A stretch of 64,000 nucleotides of DNA from Membranipora membranacea. Taxonomy: Eukaryota > Bryozoa > Gymnolaemata > Cheilostomatida > Membraniporidae. The notes beneath the pieces were generated by a model. It made no database searches and had not been told where the DNA came from. It was given only the letters and a program-made list of their open reading frames with translations. The position numbers and the translations under genes are program-made. The stretch spans positions 33,792,001 through 33,856,000 of the forward strand of contig OU612065.1 of NCBI GenBank assembly GCA_914767715.1, written 5' to 3'. Shown here in pieces: positions 1 to 13,390 of this stretch; the first letter of the stretch is position 1; each line of letters starts with the position of its first letter.

Positions 1-70
1 AATAGTGATTTTTCAATAAATGAAAACTATCGGTATAATATATTTGCGTATTTATTTTTCTTTTCAGAGT

Positions 71-2653
71 ATGGCTCGTAAGAACAAAGACCCACAAACA
101 AAAGAGGTTACGACCTTTGGCTCAGCAACTGTAGCGTATGTCAATTTTGATCTTCTTATCGGCGCCATCGGATTGGGGATTTATTTTACTGACAAAGAGA
201 ATTGTCAACAGAGTGCTTTGGATCAAGTGAGTTGTATTATGAATCCTAAGTGCAATATTATGAAAACATTTATGCAAAAAAAACTTTAGTATTTTATACT
301 GTTCAACTTGCCAGGCATATTTTGTTTTTTGAGGAATTCCACTCAGCAAACAGGCTCCAAAGATATTGAATATATATTTTGGTAGGTCACAGGCTGAATT
401 GGGGTAATATACATTTAGAAGTTATTACATTCCAATGATCATGCATCTACCAAAATTGGAGGAAACAAAAGCCTAAAATTGATTTTAAGTTTTTCCTTAT
501 TACAGCATTACGTGAGAACTTATGGTCACCTAACACATCTAGATAAATTAAGAGACGAGTTTAACACCTCCGAACTTTCAGCAGCAGGATATGAGCCTCT
601 CTGGGCTGATGATGACAACTTTATCAATGTATACAAGAGACAAGGTGAGAATTACCAAACTCTCACTTCATGAGTTTTGACACTGTTACTTTCCAAAAAC
701 TGTTGCAAATATTATTGAGTAAATACATTCATGTGCAAACAATCATCGACAATTTATAAAGTTGAATTGTGCAGAAGTGAGCAATTTAAGCTTTGTAAGA
801 ATCAATGCGAAATGGCGGTCTTTGGCTACTTTTTGTATTCTCATTATAATGATTATGTTGTCGGAAGGATTATCAAGATATGTGCACTTGAATTTTGAAG
901 ACTCTCTTAGAGCAATAGGTGAAAGCTACTTCTTCTAGTTCTTTTGATAATCACACTCAGGGACATAATTATGTTTGTTCCTGATTATTTTAAAGCTCGC
1001 CGCCAGAATTATAGGCAAGGCAATCAACAACGCGCTGGAGGAAACAGGAGGAGACCAACAGCTAGCGTCGGCGGGAGGACCAGCTGTCGCTGCCCTACAG
1101 GTCCACGTGAACCACCTGGTGCTCCTGGTGAAAGAGGTGAGGATACTGTGAAGGTAACCTGAGCAGGCTGTCGGGGTGGATGTACCCCCCTCCCCACTCA
1201 CCCCCGCCAGTCTGCCCAGGATACCGTGAAGGTCTCTGTAATTACTATTTTTTTCTTTCTCAGGGGAAAACAAGTTGCCTCTAAATAACTACTTGTTATT
1301 TGCATACTCTCAAGCCAATCTCTATAAATATGGAAACAAAAGCGGCTGGATGCTGTCTTCATCAAAGTTGTGTAGTGGTTCATGGTTTGTGGAATGAGAA
1401 ATATTAGGTAACATGTATACAAATACCTTTTGTGAGTTCAAATGTTCCCCCAATGTTTTGACAGCTTCATACAATGTAATGCTTACGTACAGCACTGACT
1501 GCTTGTATGTATACATATCATAATCATAAGTTGAAAATGCATACAGGTTAAGTCTCTTGCCATAAAGTCCAGAAAATAGGAACATCAACATAATATGATA
1601 TCACTGGACAACCTAAGTACAGGTAATGGAACATTACCTGATCAAATATTTTTTACCAATTTAAGGGGACACGATTATCGAGGGACAGGTTGTTGGAATA
1701 CCAGGAGTAAACGGTGTAAGAGGACAAACTGGAGAAAAAGGATTCAGAGGAGTGACTGGTAAGTTTGGGCCGGGGGCCGTCGGAGGGCGGGGGCCAAGAG
1801 TCTGGGGGCTCAGACTAGCTATAACCATCCTGTAGCTTGCAAAATTTCCGACCAAACAGTCTGTCAAAAACTGAACCCAGTAAACACTGTATCACCATAG
1901 ATATAGTTGTCCATGAAGGCCAACATATATATGAAAACAAAGATTGAAATGGCAAGGAGATCTACAAAGCTCTAACTGAGCCTTGAGATCATCATCAGAA
2001 AAAAAATCCTAATTCAAGTCAGTTGATTTGCTCCGCACACTAGTAGTTTGAAAATCTGCGGCTTCAATGTTTACACCAAGGGCCACCAAGAGGTAACTTC
2101 CATAAATTTTCACCCCTTTATTATTTACTGAATGTCACAACAATTTCTTACAGGAGCTGCCGGAGCTAGAGGTGCTCAAGGTACCCGGGGAGTGCCGAGG
2201 AGAAATGGTATAAATGGTACTCCAGGGAGCAACGGACAACCAGGCACCCCAGATTTGAATGGAGAACCAGGAACGATCGGAGCAGATGGTAATACAGGCT
2301 CTCCAGGTGTGCAAGGTGTTGCTGGACCTAATGGAACTCCAGGAGCGCCAGGAGCTCAAGGCACAATTGGAGTGTTTGGAACCAATGGAAGCCCAGGCTT
2401 GCCTGGTACGCCAGGTGTCAATGGAATTCAAGGACCGCCAGGAGAACCAGGGACTGCAGGAGTAGCCGGAGTGCAAGGGCCCGCAGGTGTGTCCGGACCA
2501 TTCGGAATACCTGGTCCAGATGGGGTACAAGGACTACCTGGAGCACCAGGTGTGGATGGAGAGGATGGAGAGGATGGGACACCAGGTCCAAGAGGGCCAA
2601 CTGGTGAGCCGGGCCGAGGTCCAATAGAGGCACTATTTGCCGAAATCGGTTGA
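71..2653 (+). CDS. short transmembrane-type collagen-like protein
   Basis: Proposed exons are 68-226 (ATG at 71), 506-644, 939-1136, 1666-1758 and 2154-2653, with a TGA stop at 2651. All junctions are GT-AG and the phases agree (0, then 1, 1, 1). The protein is about 360 residues. The N-terminal part is not collagenous and holds hydrophobic stretches (near [14 protein letters not shown] and LLIITL). Gly-X-Y repeats begin around PGAPGERG and fill the last exon with about 50 triplets, ending in a short tail, [11 protein letters not shown]. Glycine codons are split by the phase-1 introns (G|GN), as in many invertebrate collagens. Two triplets lack the glycine (RRN and DLN in the last exon). There is no C1q, NC1 or fibrillar C-propeptide domain, so this is not a fibrillar or basement-membrane collagen. 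A membrane-anchored or spongin-like short collagen is my inference. The start is uncertain because an upstream exon may exist left of the window. Confidence 0.72.
775..918 (+). other. candidate optional exon inside the collagen gene
   Basis: After a CAG at 772-774 the frame stays open for 48 codons and encodes a hydrophobic helix ([16 protein letters not shown]), then meets a GT at 919. Its phases (1 in, 1 out) fit between exon 506-644 and exon 939-1136. The following intron would be only 20 nt (919-938), the upstream polypyrimidine tract is poor, and skipping the segment also keeps frame. It could be an optional transmembrane exon or chance. Confidence 0.25.
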
Positions 2654-2746
2654 TCACATATTATGTTGACTGTCCGCAATCACACGACTGTATATCAATA
2701 GTATCATACATTATCAAACTATACATCAATACTATTGTTTGTAACA

Positions 2747-2752
2747 AATAAA
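2747..2752 (+). terminator. polyadenylation signal of the collagen gene
   Basis: AATAAA lies 94 bases after the TGA stop, in AT-rich sequence, at a normal distance for a 3' UTR. Confidence 0.6.
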
Positions 2753-2759
2753 AATTTGT

Positions 2760-3920
2760 GATTAAGAAATAACTTTGCTTCTATGGGGGAATTGACTAAT
2801 CGGTACTGTATGACTTGGCAAGCCCACGAGCAACAGATGAGAATCTCCTGTGAAAAATTGCCAAAATTCCTCTAATTTGCTAACTGTAGATTTAATAATA
2901 TTTATATATATTTATATGATGCTAATCTAACTGATTGATATCAGATGTAATCACACTATGATTATCTTATACTGTCAAGTACTCTATAGAGAATAATGTG
3001 GTAACACTTTTAGTCTGAAATGTATGATTTATGTATGACACCGGATACCAAACATTTAAAAAATCCCTCCTCCACCACAGAGGGTACAAACTTGTTCTAA
3101 GTTTTAGGTATGTGTTTATAAATCGAAATTTCCGACAATAGCAAGATGACACTACTGGCTATTATAGGTATATCTATATATTATATCTTCAAGTTTCAGA
3201 CTTAGATTTCTAATTGATGACCTCTGAATCTCATAACTTGTAGGAATTTGCCAATTACACCTGCCAAGTGAACTTGTATAATCCCTTCATAATCGACAAT
3301 GACACCCCTGGACACCTGATAATTAATAAGGATAGGCATAAATGTTGTCGATGTATATTCATGACAACTAGAGAATTTTTTGGGTTTTCCAAAAGTGACT
3401 TGCTGAAAATGTTGTAGGGCTACGGCCCCCATACATTGCCTATGAATACCCCTCCTCCACCCCCCTTAAGGCTGAATTACAGCCTGCCCTTAAAAAGGTA
3501 TGCTGTTTATTATAATCAGAGCTCTCACAACCACTCGTGTTTAGGCCAAGTTACTCAGGCGATTTCAGCATATGAGTTTGAAACTCAGATTTTGGTTCAT
3601 ATTAATTAATAATGAACTCAGTCAGTGTGGATTAGACGACAATAATAAACAACCCTTTTGCGTTGTAATACGTGATGATACACTGACACACTAACCAACT
3701 GGCTGTTTACAGTTGGATTCTCAATGATGACCTGCTTATAAATCACAAACTGAACATTTCACCATTGAAGCCAATGAAATTTATCTCCGGCTGTGCTGCA
3801 GACCTTGTTCGGGAGGCTTACAGTCACTGAACCCCAAAACCCTCAGCTAATTATGCACAAAGCGCTTTGCACCTTTAAAATGCAACTACCAAACACAGTA
3901 TAAGCAAAACTCAGAATTTG
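2760..3920. other. intergenic stretch, nothing recognised
   Basis: Only short open frames occur, without splice context or recognisable protein motifs. No clear repeat was seen. Confidence 0.5.
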
Positions 3921-3924
3921 GATC

Positions 3925-4165
3925 CATCCAGGTGGTCTTTCAATTAGGATAAGCCATTGAATTCCATACCGAATAGTACAATATTCGTTGGGATGAGCGC
4001 GTTATTATTATCGTTAACTTTGTGTTTCCTTCAACCAATTAGACACCAACTCACTCCCAAATTGCTCTCTCAGAATGTGTATAGATTGAGTGAGCGATTT
4101 GTGAGTGAGACCCTAGCAGGACTCGCTCACAGATCAGATTGCGATTTTGGTTGGTTGAGAGCACC
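3925..4165 (+). mobile_element. dispersed MITE-like repeat, copy 1
   Basis: This stretch shares the order of several blocks with 60050-60185: CAATTAGACA, CTCAGAAT, GTGAG(C)GA and ATCAGATTGCGATTTTGG. Its left end reads GGTCTTTCAATTA. That is the reverse complement of the right end of the other copy (TAATTGAAAGATCC), as expected for terminal inverted repeats. No coding capacity is visible. Confidence 0.4.
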
Positions 4166-4803
4166 CATTATAAGGTGCCGATATAATTTGTTAATATTTA
4201 GGAGTTGTCTGTACTTTGATAATGCACTCTGATTGGATGATCTGTGTATACTGATTAGGCCTTTTAAAATAGTTTTAACATAGCGCATGCAGGCATAGTT
4301 TGTAGAGGTTTGATGAATTGTCATTACAAACACCTGCCGTGTATGTAAGTGAACGAGGGAGAAAATGTAAATTCAGATGACTGAAAGGGTTATAATATGA
4401 TCCTCCATGCCACTCACTATATTGCAAGGCTTTTCCTACCACCAACTTACTAATAATAATGATCTTAATCCAAACCAGGGATCTGTGCCAAAGAACAGCT
4501 CATACATTCAGTTGGGTTAGCTCAACATTAACATCACCAAGCTCTTTGCTGGAAGCCTCTTTTGTTCACTCAGCACAGAAATAGAAAATACGATGAGAGA
4601 GCTGTATGGCCCAATAGTTCCTTTCGCTTTCATGGTTGCCTGCAAATTTGATTTCCTATCAATCATCAACATACCAAATAGATATGCAGTCATTTGTTGA
4701 CTACAGTGCTATTAATGTGAGCAATGATAGTTTGTTGCTTATTTATTGTAATCTTTCTCCTCAGTCTAATCCTGTCCATCCTGATCTGACTTCACACTAG
4801 ATT

Positions 4804-7800
4804 ATGGAAGAGGAGGAAGTACACAAGGACATAATTGATTCTATCTATGAGTCTGCAGAGAATACTCTCACAACTTCCGGTCTTATCCTGGTCAAAGATT
4901 TCATCAAGAAATGGAAATACGCTCTGGCATCTGACGAACTTCTGCTGCAGAACCATGACCAAGTGCCACTGGAGTCGATAACTAACGAAGAGAACGCTAT
5001 TCCAGAGGAACTGTTAGAGGAACTGTTTATTGTTACAAGGTAGGTGGTCAGTTGACTTACAGATGAGCGCCAGTCTTTAATATCATACATGCTGAGTTTT
5101 ACATATTACATCGTGAGCGTCTAGTGGGTAAAACATTACAAGAGAGGTGTGTAAAAATTTTTGAACATTGTGTCACGCTTAGATTTCAATGTTCGTTGCG
5201 ACACAAGTTTTACTGCTAGTGATTGCCATTCTTCAAGTGTATCACTCCCTGAAGTTAGTATGATCATATGATAGCAAGCATCTCAATCTTTTTTCTAGCC
5301 CAGCTGAAAGTTTGTATTTACCTGGAATGAAGCCGCTTCATGATGTCAAGTTAGAAGATGTACCAGAGGAAGCTAAACTCAAGACTATCAAGTTAGTTTC
5401 GTGCTAATTCAACTTTTGATGATGTTTCAGACATGGCTTAATCATAAGTAACTGCCTGACTATAACATGCATTGGTCTTTGGGTCTTTAAGCTCTGTTCA
5501 TGAGTGGTGGTTCGGTAAGTGAATTTACTTAACTTTTGAGATATTTCATCCCGAAAATTGTCTGAGCATTTCCATGTTCATATCTACATTTCCTCATAAC
5601 AAGAAAATAAATATGTCAAAATATGGAGTGAACCCCAAGTAGACCTGGCCTCATTGAGGTGTCAGTTATTTTCTTGACATCCCCGATATGCGAGAGTTGA
5701 TAAGCTTGGTCAACCTCCAAGCATCAACAAAGCTTTATAAGACAGACCAGGTATTATGGGTGTGACACATAATGGCTTTGTATGTTGCACGCGGTTTCAC
5801 ACCATCATACAGTATGCATTAGGTTACCTGCAGCTCACATACATCCCTCAAATACTAGCCTGGCCAGCCTGAGAGTCGTTTATAACATATTATTATTATT
5901 ATTATTATTATTTTCTTTATTGTTGGTGTCATGACAATTTGATACCTGTGTATGTAACTGGGTTGTTCTAGCTTATGACTCGGTGAGCTGATAGTTTTCC
6001 TTTGTTCATAATATACTGTTATTAGTTAAACCAACAACAACAGAGCTACCCAATGGTCCTAAAACGCCAAAATTATTCACTGAATGCTCTAAGAATCTTC
6101 TCTTATTTTGATTAGGCACACACAGCAGGCGAGGAAACTAAAAACTGAAAGAAATGTACCAGATTATTCAATACGTAGCGTCATGGAATCTACCTTCAGA
6201 ACTGATGAAAACCTGGTAAAAATATTATTTCTGATGTTCTAAGAGGGAAAAAATAAGGAAAAGTTGGGCCATGTATTTGTACTATATGGTCAGCAGGAGA
6301 GATTGTGTATGTTACTTGTCAAAGTTGATCATACGTTGCTTTGATCTGGCAATCACCTGTATAGTTTGCACATTGAAACAAGAGAAGCTGACTGTGATAA
6401 TCCAAAGGCTGATGTGTTTAGTTAAATATAGCATAATCATGATTTTAAAAGTTTGACCGTTAAACTACACATTTATGTAAGCTGATTAAAAAGTCGAGTA
6501 TGCTCTGTGATAGTTTCAATGCAACAAGTTTTTTACACACTGTAAATGTCTTTTTACAACAGGCCCACAAGCATGCTAGAATCAGAGCCGAAAGAGACTT
6601 GTTGAAAACTACCAAAGAAGACGGGACGCTGATAAAAGGCACCAAAAAGGAAATAGATGTACCTGAGGCTATAGTAGAACTTGTGTATACCAAAGGGCAG
6701 GACAAATTCCCCGATAAAGCAATACAGGTTAGGTGATGCAATGAAAGGTTTGGTATTCAGCTAGATATATTAATATTGAGATACCTCCTTGGCAACTGGT
6801 ACAGGGCTTGTTAGCATAGGTACATGCACTATCTCCACAGCACAGTACAAACTAGTCAATTAAGGCCAGCATATCCCTGCATTAAAGGCAGTTAGGAACC
6901 GCTCTTCAACAATTTGATAGCTTTGCCAAGGTAGCCTGTAGTGGTCATATTTAGAAATAAGAAGGTGTTTTATTCTTACATTACATGTGTGGGCTGTGGG
7001 GACATAATTCCTATTCTGACCTATGAGCTAAAGTGAAAAAGTGAATAGCACAGTGTCGTTGCGTCATGAGGAATGCACTGAATTGGAGAAGACACTGAGC
7101 CTGTAACAAATTGCAAATGATTTCCAGTCTAGAGTATTTATATGTTATGATGCTTCCTCACTGCTTTTGATGCAGGGATTTGTTTCCTTAATTGACTAAG
7201 GTTCAAGACACTGATAGTAAAAAATGTGCAAACGCATAGAATAACTAACCCTGCAGGTGTGAAATGGACAAGTGAGTATTACCTTACCTCCTTTTGTAGA
7301 GAACACGACAAACACATATTCACATGGTTACAGAGAATACGCTGGCCAGCCTGAGGGATGTGATAGTCCGTGATAAGGAGGGACAGATGCCAGGAGACTT
7401 CAGTGAATCTCCTGACCAGGTACACAGCTCTAAGTCTGCCGCTGATATATTCTCCTCCGGCATGATGTTTATAGAAGATACTTTATATCTGGACACTCGG
7501 AAGCTTTCTTCTAAAGACTACAGCAGGTAGGCTCAGAATGTATTGATGGCGCATCCAAGCGTACATCAGTATAACATATAAACCCGTACTTACCTCAGTC
7601 AAGCAAATATAAACCTGTACTTACCTCAGTCAAGCAAATATAAACCCGTACTTACCTTAGTATAGAATTTAAACACAGCTCACTAGCTACCAGTATAGGT
7701 GATGTACTGGATATATAGGTAGCACCTGCCCTTCATTATGAAGGTACAATTTCAATTACAAAGTGTCTGTCAGCCATATACACAAAGACAGGTGTCTGTA

Positions 7801-9088
7801 AGGGCCATTGATGAGTATGTAGGGTCTTTATAGAAACTGTGAAATATTGAGCAGTCTACACACAGTTTTCTGCTGCAAGTTTAGCGTGAAATTGCAGAGT
7901 TGGGCTTCAGGAACTGTCCTGTTCAGTAAGAACCAAGCTAGATGAAATTTGGTCTAGTGTCAAAACACCACAATATCTTCCTGTTAGACAAATATCCGAG
8001 ATCCTGCAGGGAAGGCTTTTCCCCATACATATGACATTTAACCTGATCAATGATGGTATGTATTCTATTTTTGTAGACATATAGTCCAGTGGTTGAGAAA
8101 AAAGGGCAGTACTAGAGATTACCCAATCAAGTCCATGCAATTTGTCAAGATTGCCGATATGAAGATTCGGCTTGGCGTGCCATATGTGTACATACATCAG
8201 GGAAACTGTGAGCATATGGTACAGTTTATCGATATCAGGTAAATATATAGGCTTTTCGTGTGATTGTTCAAAATGGGATAACAAGTCATCAAAATTGGCA
8301 AAAAAGAGAGTTGTCTACCTAATGTCAGAGAGGGGACAACTGCAACAAAAAGAGTATAATAATTTGATTTAGTTGTTGATCTTGTAATGATTCTTGGATT
8401 GACACAGTGATTATTGTATCAAGTTGTATAGCTTAAATGATACATTTAATATGCTTTAATACAAATAGTGATATCGACATGAGAAACCTGAATACTATCT
8501 ACTCATCTCATAAGCTCACTATTTATGTCTGTCGCTTTTGTCAAGTTCATGATGATTTCATGATTGACAAAAGATTATTATGCTGATTTGTGCGTGGCTT
8601 AGTTAATGGCAGCAAATAACTGCAAGTGAGATTTTTTTTAGCATTGTATCATCCAACTCTCCTATGAGCTGTGTAATGGTATGTCACAAAATCTCACCTG
8701 CATTTGTTTTGCTGTTTGATTTGTGTGGTGCTGGGACCACCTTCATTCTACTTCACAAATCCGCTTTGAAGTTCATTTCCATAGACATGACTATGTTTAT
8801 TTCACTTTTTTTTGTAGGCTGGTAAACTCTGAGGACTGTCAGACTTTGGCTGCATATCCTCTACAGATCACACAACATCAGCATCGATTCTACATCTGTA
8901 AATCATGTCAGATACGCAGCGTTAGATGGATGGTTGTAAACAGCGTCGTCTCCCCTGCTGATCCCGACCATTACTGTGACATCTGCTACAAGATGCTTCA
9001 TTATAACAACAAGGGTGAAAAGATCTGTGACTTTAAGGCATACAGATATAATGATATGATGCATAGTACTCTGTCGCTAGCCTACTGA
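4804..9088 (+). CDS. SNAPC3: snRNA-activating protein complex subunit 3 (SNAP50)
   Basis: Seven exons, 4804-5039, 5299-5391, 6116-6215, 6563-6727, 7300-7526, 8077-8238 and 8818-9088, join in phase to give 417 residues. That is close to the vertebrate protein. The family works in the nucleus: SNAPc binds the proximal sequence element of snRNA promoters and recruits RNA polymerase II or III. The conserved C-terminal half is clear. It includes MVTENTLASLRDVI, the FIEDTLYLD block, the HQGNCEH segment (His314, Cys318, His320), and two CxxC pairs (Cys355/Cys358 and Cys381/Cys384) that form the putative zinc-binding site near the C-terminus. The N-terminal ~200 residues are acidic and poorly conserved, as usual in this family. 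The start at 4804 is the first ATG of an open exon beginning MEEEEV. A possible AATAAA lies near 9531. Nothing indicates a defect. Confidence 0.93.
5889..5912. repeat. (ATT)n microsatellite
   Basis: Eight consecutive ATT units lie in the second intron of the SNAPC3 gene. Confidence 0.9.
7577..7668. repeat. 31-bp tandem repeat in a SNAPC3 intron
   Basis: Nearly three units of a 31-bp sequence beginning TATAAACC(C/T)GTACTTACCT follow each other with one or two changes. Each unit contains GTACTTACCT, whose complement AGGTAAGTAC is a perfect 5' splice-site consensus on the minus strand. I infer no function. Confidence 0.85.
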
Positions 9089-9239
9089 GATCAGTAACAG
9101 AGGGATGGCTGACTTTTACATCGGCAGACTTATAGCTATCAGGATAAATTACTGAACTGAGCATGAACAGCTCTATCCTAAACTTTTGTAATATATTATT
9201 ACTGTGATAGACCAGGTAGTTCACAGGTGATCAGCTTAA

Positions 9240-9545
9240 TTACGTTCTCCAAAAGGGATGCAGCACGGCTTGGACCTGATGGTGTTTGGGAAGGTGATCG
9301 CGGCTAGTAAGGGCCTGCCTGAACGCAGGACTACGGCGACAATCACCTTCTGGAACAGGGCTGGCTCTGTGATAGTATGAGCCTATTGTTCAAGTTATAA
9401 TCTAAACTAGCATTTCTTCATTTTGTGAATTTTTTTACTTCTTGTTGCAAGCGGTTAAGAAAGTAGTAGAGAGTAAATTTGAATGAGGTACTTAACTTGT
9501 TTTTCTTCTGCTTCTTTTTGTAAAATAGATAAATAAATAACCTAA
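9240..9545. other. possible retroelement 3' end
   Basis: A GC-richer patch includes GGCCTGCCTGAACGCAGG, which can fold, and the run ends in an (ATAA)n-like tail at about 9525-9540. A similar GCCTGCC hairpin follows the LINE relic at 61.4 kb. No coding sequence remains, so the assignment is weak. Confidence 0.25.
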
Positions 9546-9863
9546 TCCCTTACTCTACTATACTCTTTGACGCAATCTTTCTCATCATCTATCAAGGATT
9601 ATAATATGGTGATAGTACCAAAATATAAGCCTTTAAATATTCATTGTTCCGCAGATCCATGAATTATAATTTTAAAATTTGTGCAGCAACCTTCGCTGAA
9701 GTAAGTCCCCAAGCAGTTTGAATGTGAACACATAACAAATAACTAGTCCACTGTTAAATGCTACGTTTGTGACAGCATTTGCTCATTTCCAACAACTGTG
9801 TTTTGGTTTCCGACTTAGAAGTAAGATTTAATTACTTCAATGACTGGTTAGTGGGTGTAACAA

Positions 9864-9932
9864 TAGCTACTGTGCATTAGCTGTGTTGGAAGTTATCAAC
9901 AAGTTACCAACACAGCTAATGCACAGTAGCTA
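9864..9932. mobile_element. 69-bp hairpin element, TAG...CTA ends, 9-bp target repeat
   Basis: Two perfect 26-bp inverted arms (9864-9889 and 9907-9932) flank a 17-bp loop. The element starts TAGCTACTG and ends CAGTAGCTA. It is bordered by GTGTAACAA on the left and GTGTAACGA on the right, a 9-bp direct repeat with one mismatch that I read as a target-site duplication. Confidence 0.7.
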
Positions 9933-10339
9933 GTGTAACGATGAATCTCAAAATACTGTTCTACTCACTGATATTGATCAAATTCATAATAACTGTAGAT
10001 TGGAATTCAATATTTTTGTTATTGTCATTATTAGTGTTTAGAAGTATCCTTTCTTTATTCATTATAAGTATCAGGTATTCATGTATGCGTGGAGATCATA
10101 TTAATATAATTTTGGCTTTTTTAGCATTCATTCATCATATATGATCTTTCTGTTGAGGGTTCGGCTATATCAGTGGGTTGAATTTGGATTGGATTTATTC
10201 CTTTCATTCAATGATGGGTTAGATTGTTTAACGCGATGAAATTAGCGTATGGGGCCTTGCACTGGCAGAGTAGGGGCTGCGTGTTTATGGCCAGTTTAAT
10301 TGCTTTAAATGAATGAAGTTCTTCAGGAACTAAACTTTT

Positions 10340-10545
10340 GGACACTCAAGTGAGTCAAGAGGGTGCCGTTCTAAGGCCACTCAGAATGTTCCCTCGCGAC
10401 TAACCGCCCTCACAGTATCAGGGAAGCTGTTCTATATATTGGCAGTCTGGTGTCCAGACTTCTCTGGCCTCTCTCCTCTTTGGGTCATGAAAGCTACTAG
10501 GGTTATCTTCTCTTCATTTATGAGAAAATAACCCCTGTATAAATT
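10340..10545 (-). mobile_element. LINE relic, C-terminal end of reverse-transcriptase ORF
   Basis: The minus-strand translation contains NSFPDTVRAVSREGTF, then a stop, then VALERHPL. This resembles the 'WNSLP..V..A.S...F...L' motif near the C-terminus of many non-LTR retrotransposon polyproteins. Several in-frame stops show it is dead. The match is short, so confidence is limited. Confidence 0.4.
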
Positions 10546-10559
10546 TTTTTTTTTCTTAC

Positions 10560-13385
10560 TCCAACATGTTTCCAGAAGTCTGTGCATCAACTGTTACCTC
10601 AAATTGTATATAAATTAAAAATAATTTCGCTTGCAGCAAAAAATAAGATAATTCTTTGGCCAAATGAATATGGATAGATTACCTTGGTTTTCCATCGCAC
10701 AAAAACATTACAGAACAATCCATCATAGCATTAATTTACGGATAGTAGGGGCAGCAGCAATCAAGCTATGATATGAAACCTCAAAGCAGGCCCACAATCG
10801 TTTATGAGCTCTTTACAAATTAGTGCCTCTCTTGTATTGGATATATTATGACCTTCTCTTGCAAGCAGTTTCAGGGACTGAGAGGAATGCATTGGCGTTG
10901 CCAAACTTGACGCTTTATTCGTGTCAATCATAGCAGAGATTGAGTTGCAGACATTTCCCCTGTGGATCATCACCATATTAATCGCAGCTGGTACACTCCT
11001 AATGACGCTGTCATAGAGAAATTATATGTAAGGCTTAAAGTACAAATATCTTGCTTACACGCTACATCGTACATTATAACGACTTTATACTTTTCAGTAT
11101 AATACAGCTGGCCAATCATGATGCACCAGTATATAAACTTAGCAATCACAACGAAGCGCATTGTCACATTACAGTCTTCTCTTGCATAGCAGAGTGAGCA
11201 GTCGTGTCGTGTCGGGTGATACCAGAGATTGTATAACAGTCATTTCCTCAAAAGATTCTCACCGCACTAAGTTCAGATAGCTTGCTCCCATGGACGCTTT
11301 CATTGAGAAAAGATTATGTGTAACACTAAACATAGCTCCGTACTGAAGCACAGAAGAGCAATCGTAAGTAGGAACATACATGTAAAATCTTCCTTGCCCT
11401 TTTACATGATTATCAGCCAATAATGGCTACCTACCTATCTCCATCATTACTTTTTGATTTAAGGCTCAGTTTGATAAGAATTTGATAGATTGATAATCAC
11501 TGAAAATATCTCTGAATGACTAAAAAAGGACAACAATGTCTTGACAGGGGGGCCATCGGGTGAAGGGCTAAAGTCTGGGGGCTCAGACTATCTTGACTAC
11601 AATAATAGTTACAGAAGAATTAAAATATGTAGGTAGTTATACAAGTCACATCAGTTAGGTTTTTTTTGAGGTCTCAATGTCAAACTTTTATTCAAATTGG
11701 GCCAAAGACAGCACAGACCTAATTACGTTCTGACTGTAAAAGTTATTTCAAGATCCCCCTCCCTTTTTATAAGGTATAAGATAATCCTTATGAGTAGGGC
11801 AAACAATTGACTGCACTCATTGTCTCCATTAGGCAAAAGCCGAAAATGTGTGTGTAAAGAAAATTGATTATTAATAATAAACGTAAAAACCAAAAGATCA
11901 TGGTTATTCCCTACTCTCATCTACCTCTACAATCCATATCTGTTTACACTTTGTTGCTTGCTTATTCACCTGTGGTTTTTTTGAATTATTTGAGAGTGTA
12001 GTGTTTCCCCCTGTTCCTTGCATCGATCCTCGCAATTGCATGTTGTGTATACACACAAATTGATTTGTTGTTCATCCATCTATACCTAAAAGTATTCCAA
12101 AGTATTTGTACAACTTATACTGCATCAGCTTGAAATTTCTCCACAAGACCTCTCATAGACTAAGGGCCTTTCTTGTTGATGTAAAACCCCTTACATGATT
12201 GTCATTATTTTAGCTCACTAGTTGGCAAACAATATAACTGGAAGAATTTGCTTGGCTGCAGCCTCAAAATATATTATTATCAAATCGTACAGCTGAGATT
12301 TAGCCTTCATGGTTTTCGATTTTGTCCTTACTATCGAGCGCTGGCAATGATAAAAAGTTGAATCAACAAAACTGTAGACCCAGAGCCGCTTGTGATGAAG
12401 TCAACTGATAATTCATTTGAGTTTGAAGAATGCGAAATAATTGAGAGAATGAAGTCAATGTGCATCACCTTTGTGTCTACAAAAGAAGTAAATCTTTTTT
12501 ATGTTGCAAAAAAAAATTATTGTATTGATATTTCAGTGCTGTACAATATAATCAGTAATCACCAGCTATAATTGTGCTGTACATGTGAGGTATACAATCA
12601 GGGGGCTTGGTTATCTTATCCGCCCCTGCCTATGTGATTTAGAAATGATCGCACCCATCCACATAACTGATGAAAACTGTATTACCCAAGATTATAAATA
12701 TTGGTATCACTAACCACACGCATATAATGAGCTAATCTATGAAAGGAAGTTTAATAGCACCTTGCTGCCAAAAATAACTTATAAATTGCCGCTGAAGCAT
12801 CTAACGAAAACAAATTGTTGCAGATGTGTTGTTCTGCTCTTCTCGCCGGCTCATAATCTATCAAATAATTTAACCGCATTTACAAACAGAAATTTGTTGT
12901 CACAAATTCTCCATATTAAAAGCCAAAACTTTGGTGTTTGATAGGCTGAGAGAGCAGCATGAGCACTAATAAAATTAGCAGAAAAAGAGTGGGAAAACTG
13001 AGCTGATTTCCCTCCAAAATGAACAGAGACTGTAGCTAGTAAAATTGTAAAAGTCTGAGAAAATACTGTTCTGTAATTTTCACTGAATAATTGGATTTTA
13101 CAAACTGAAACATAATGGGCGCCATCCAACCCCCTGCTTGGATTTGGGCAGACCGTTTTGTATCACAATTTCTCAGAATACATTGATTATGTGGCGACAA
13201 TGCGGGCATTTCCAGATATGCTGAAAGATTTAACTGAGAGTAACTACATTTGAAGCAAAAAAGACAACCGTGGATATCTTCATAACAGGTGAGCACATCG
13301 TTTAGCTGCCATTTATGTTGATTCAAATTGTTCAGATTAATGATACCAAAGAGTCAATATTGCAACACCAAAAACCTTTCACTAG
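10560..13385. other. gene-free stretch, nothing recognised
   Basis: Open frames are short and show no splice-linked continuation or family motifs. The only repeat is the short motif TCTGGGGGCTCAGACTA near 11573, which also occurs near 1800 and 23393. Confidence 0.45.
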
Positions 13386-13390
13386 ATTAT

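Noticed and set aside
2135-2679. Long minus-strand and +2 frames over the collagen exon
   Set aside because: Gly-X-Y coding sequence (GGN CCN) gives open shadow frames on other frames; only the GXY frame joins upstream exons in phase.
5640-5760. Possible further TAG/CTA hairpin near GATAAGCTTGGTC
   Set aside because: Partial likeness to the 44681 element, but the arms do not pair over more than a few bases and no 9-bp direct repeat is seen.
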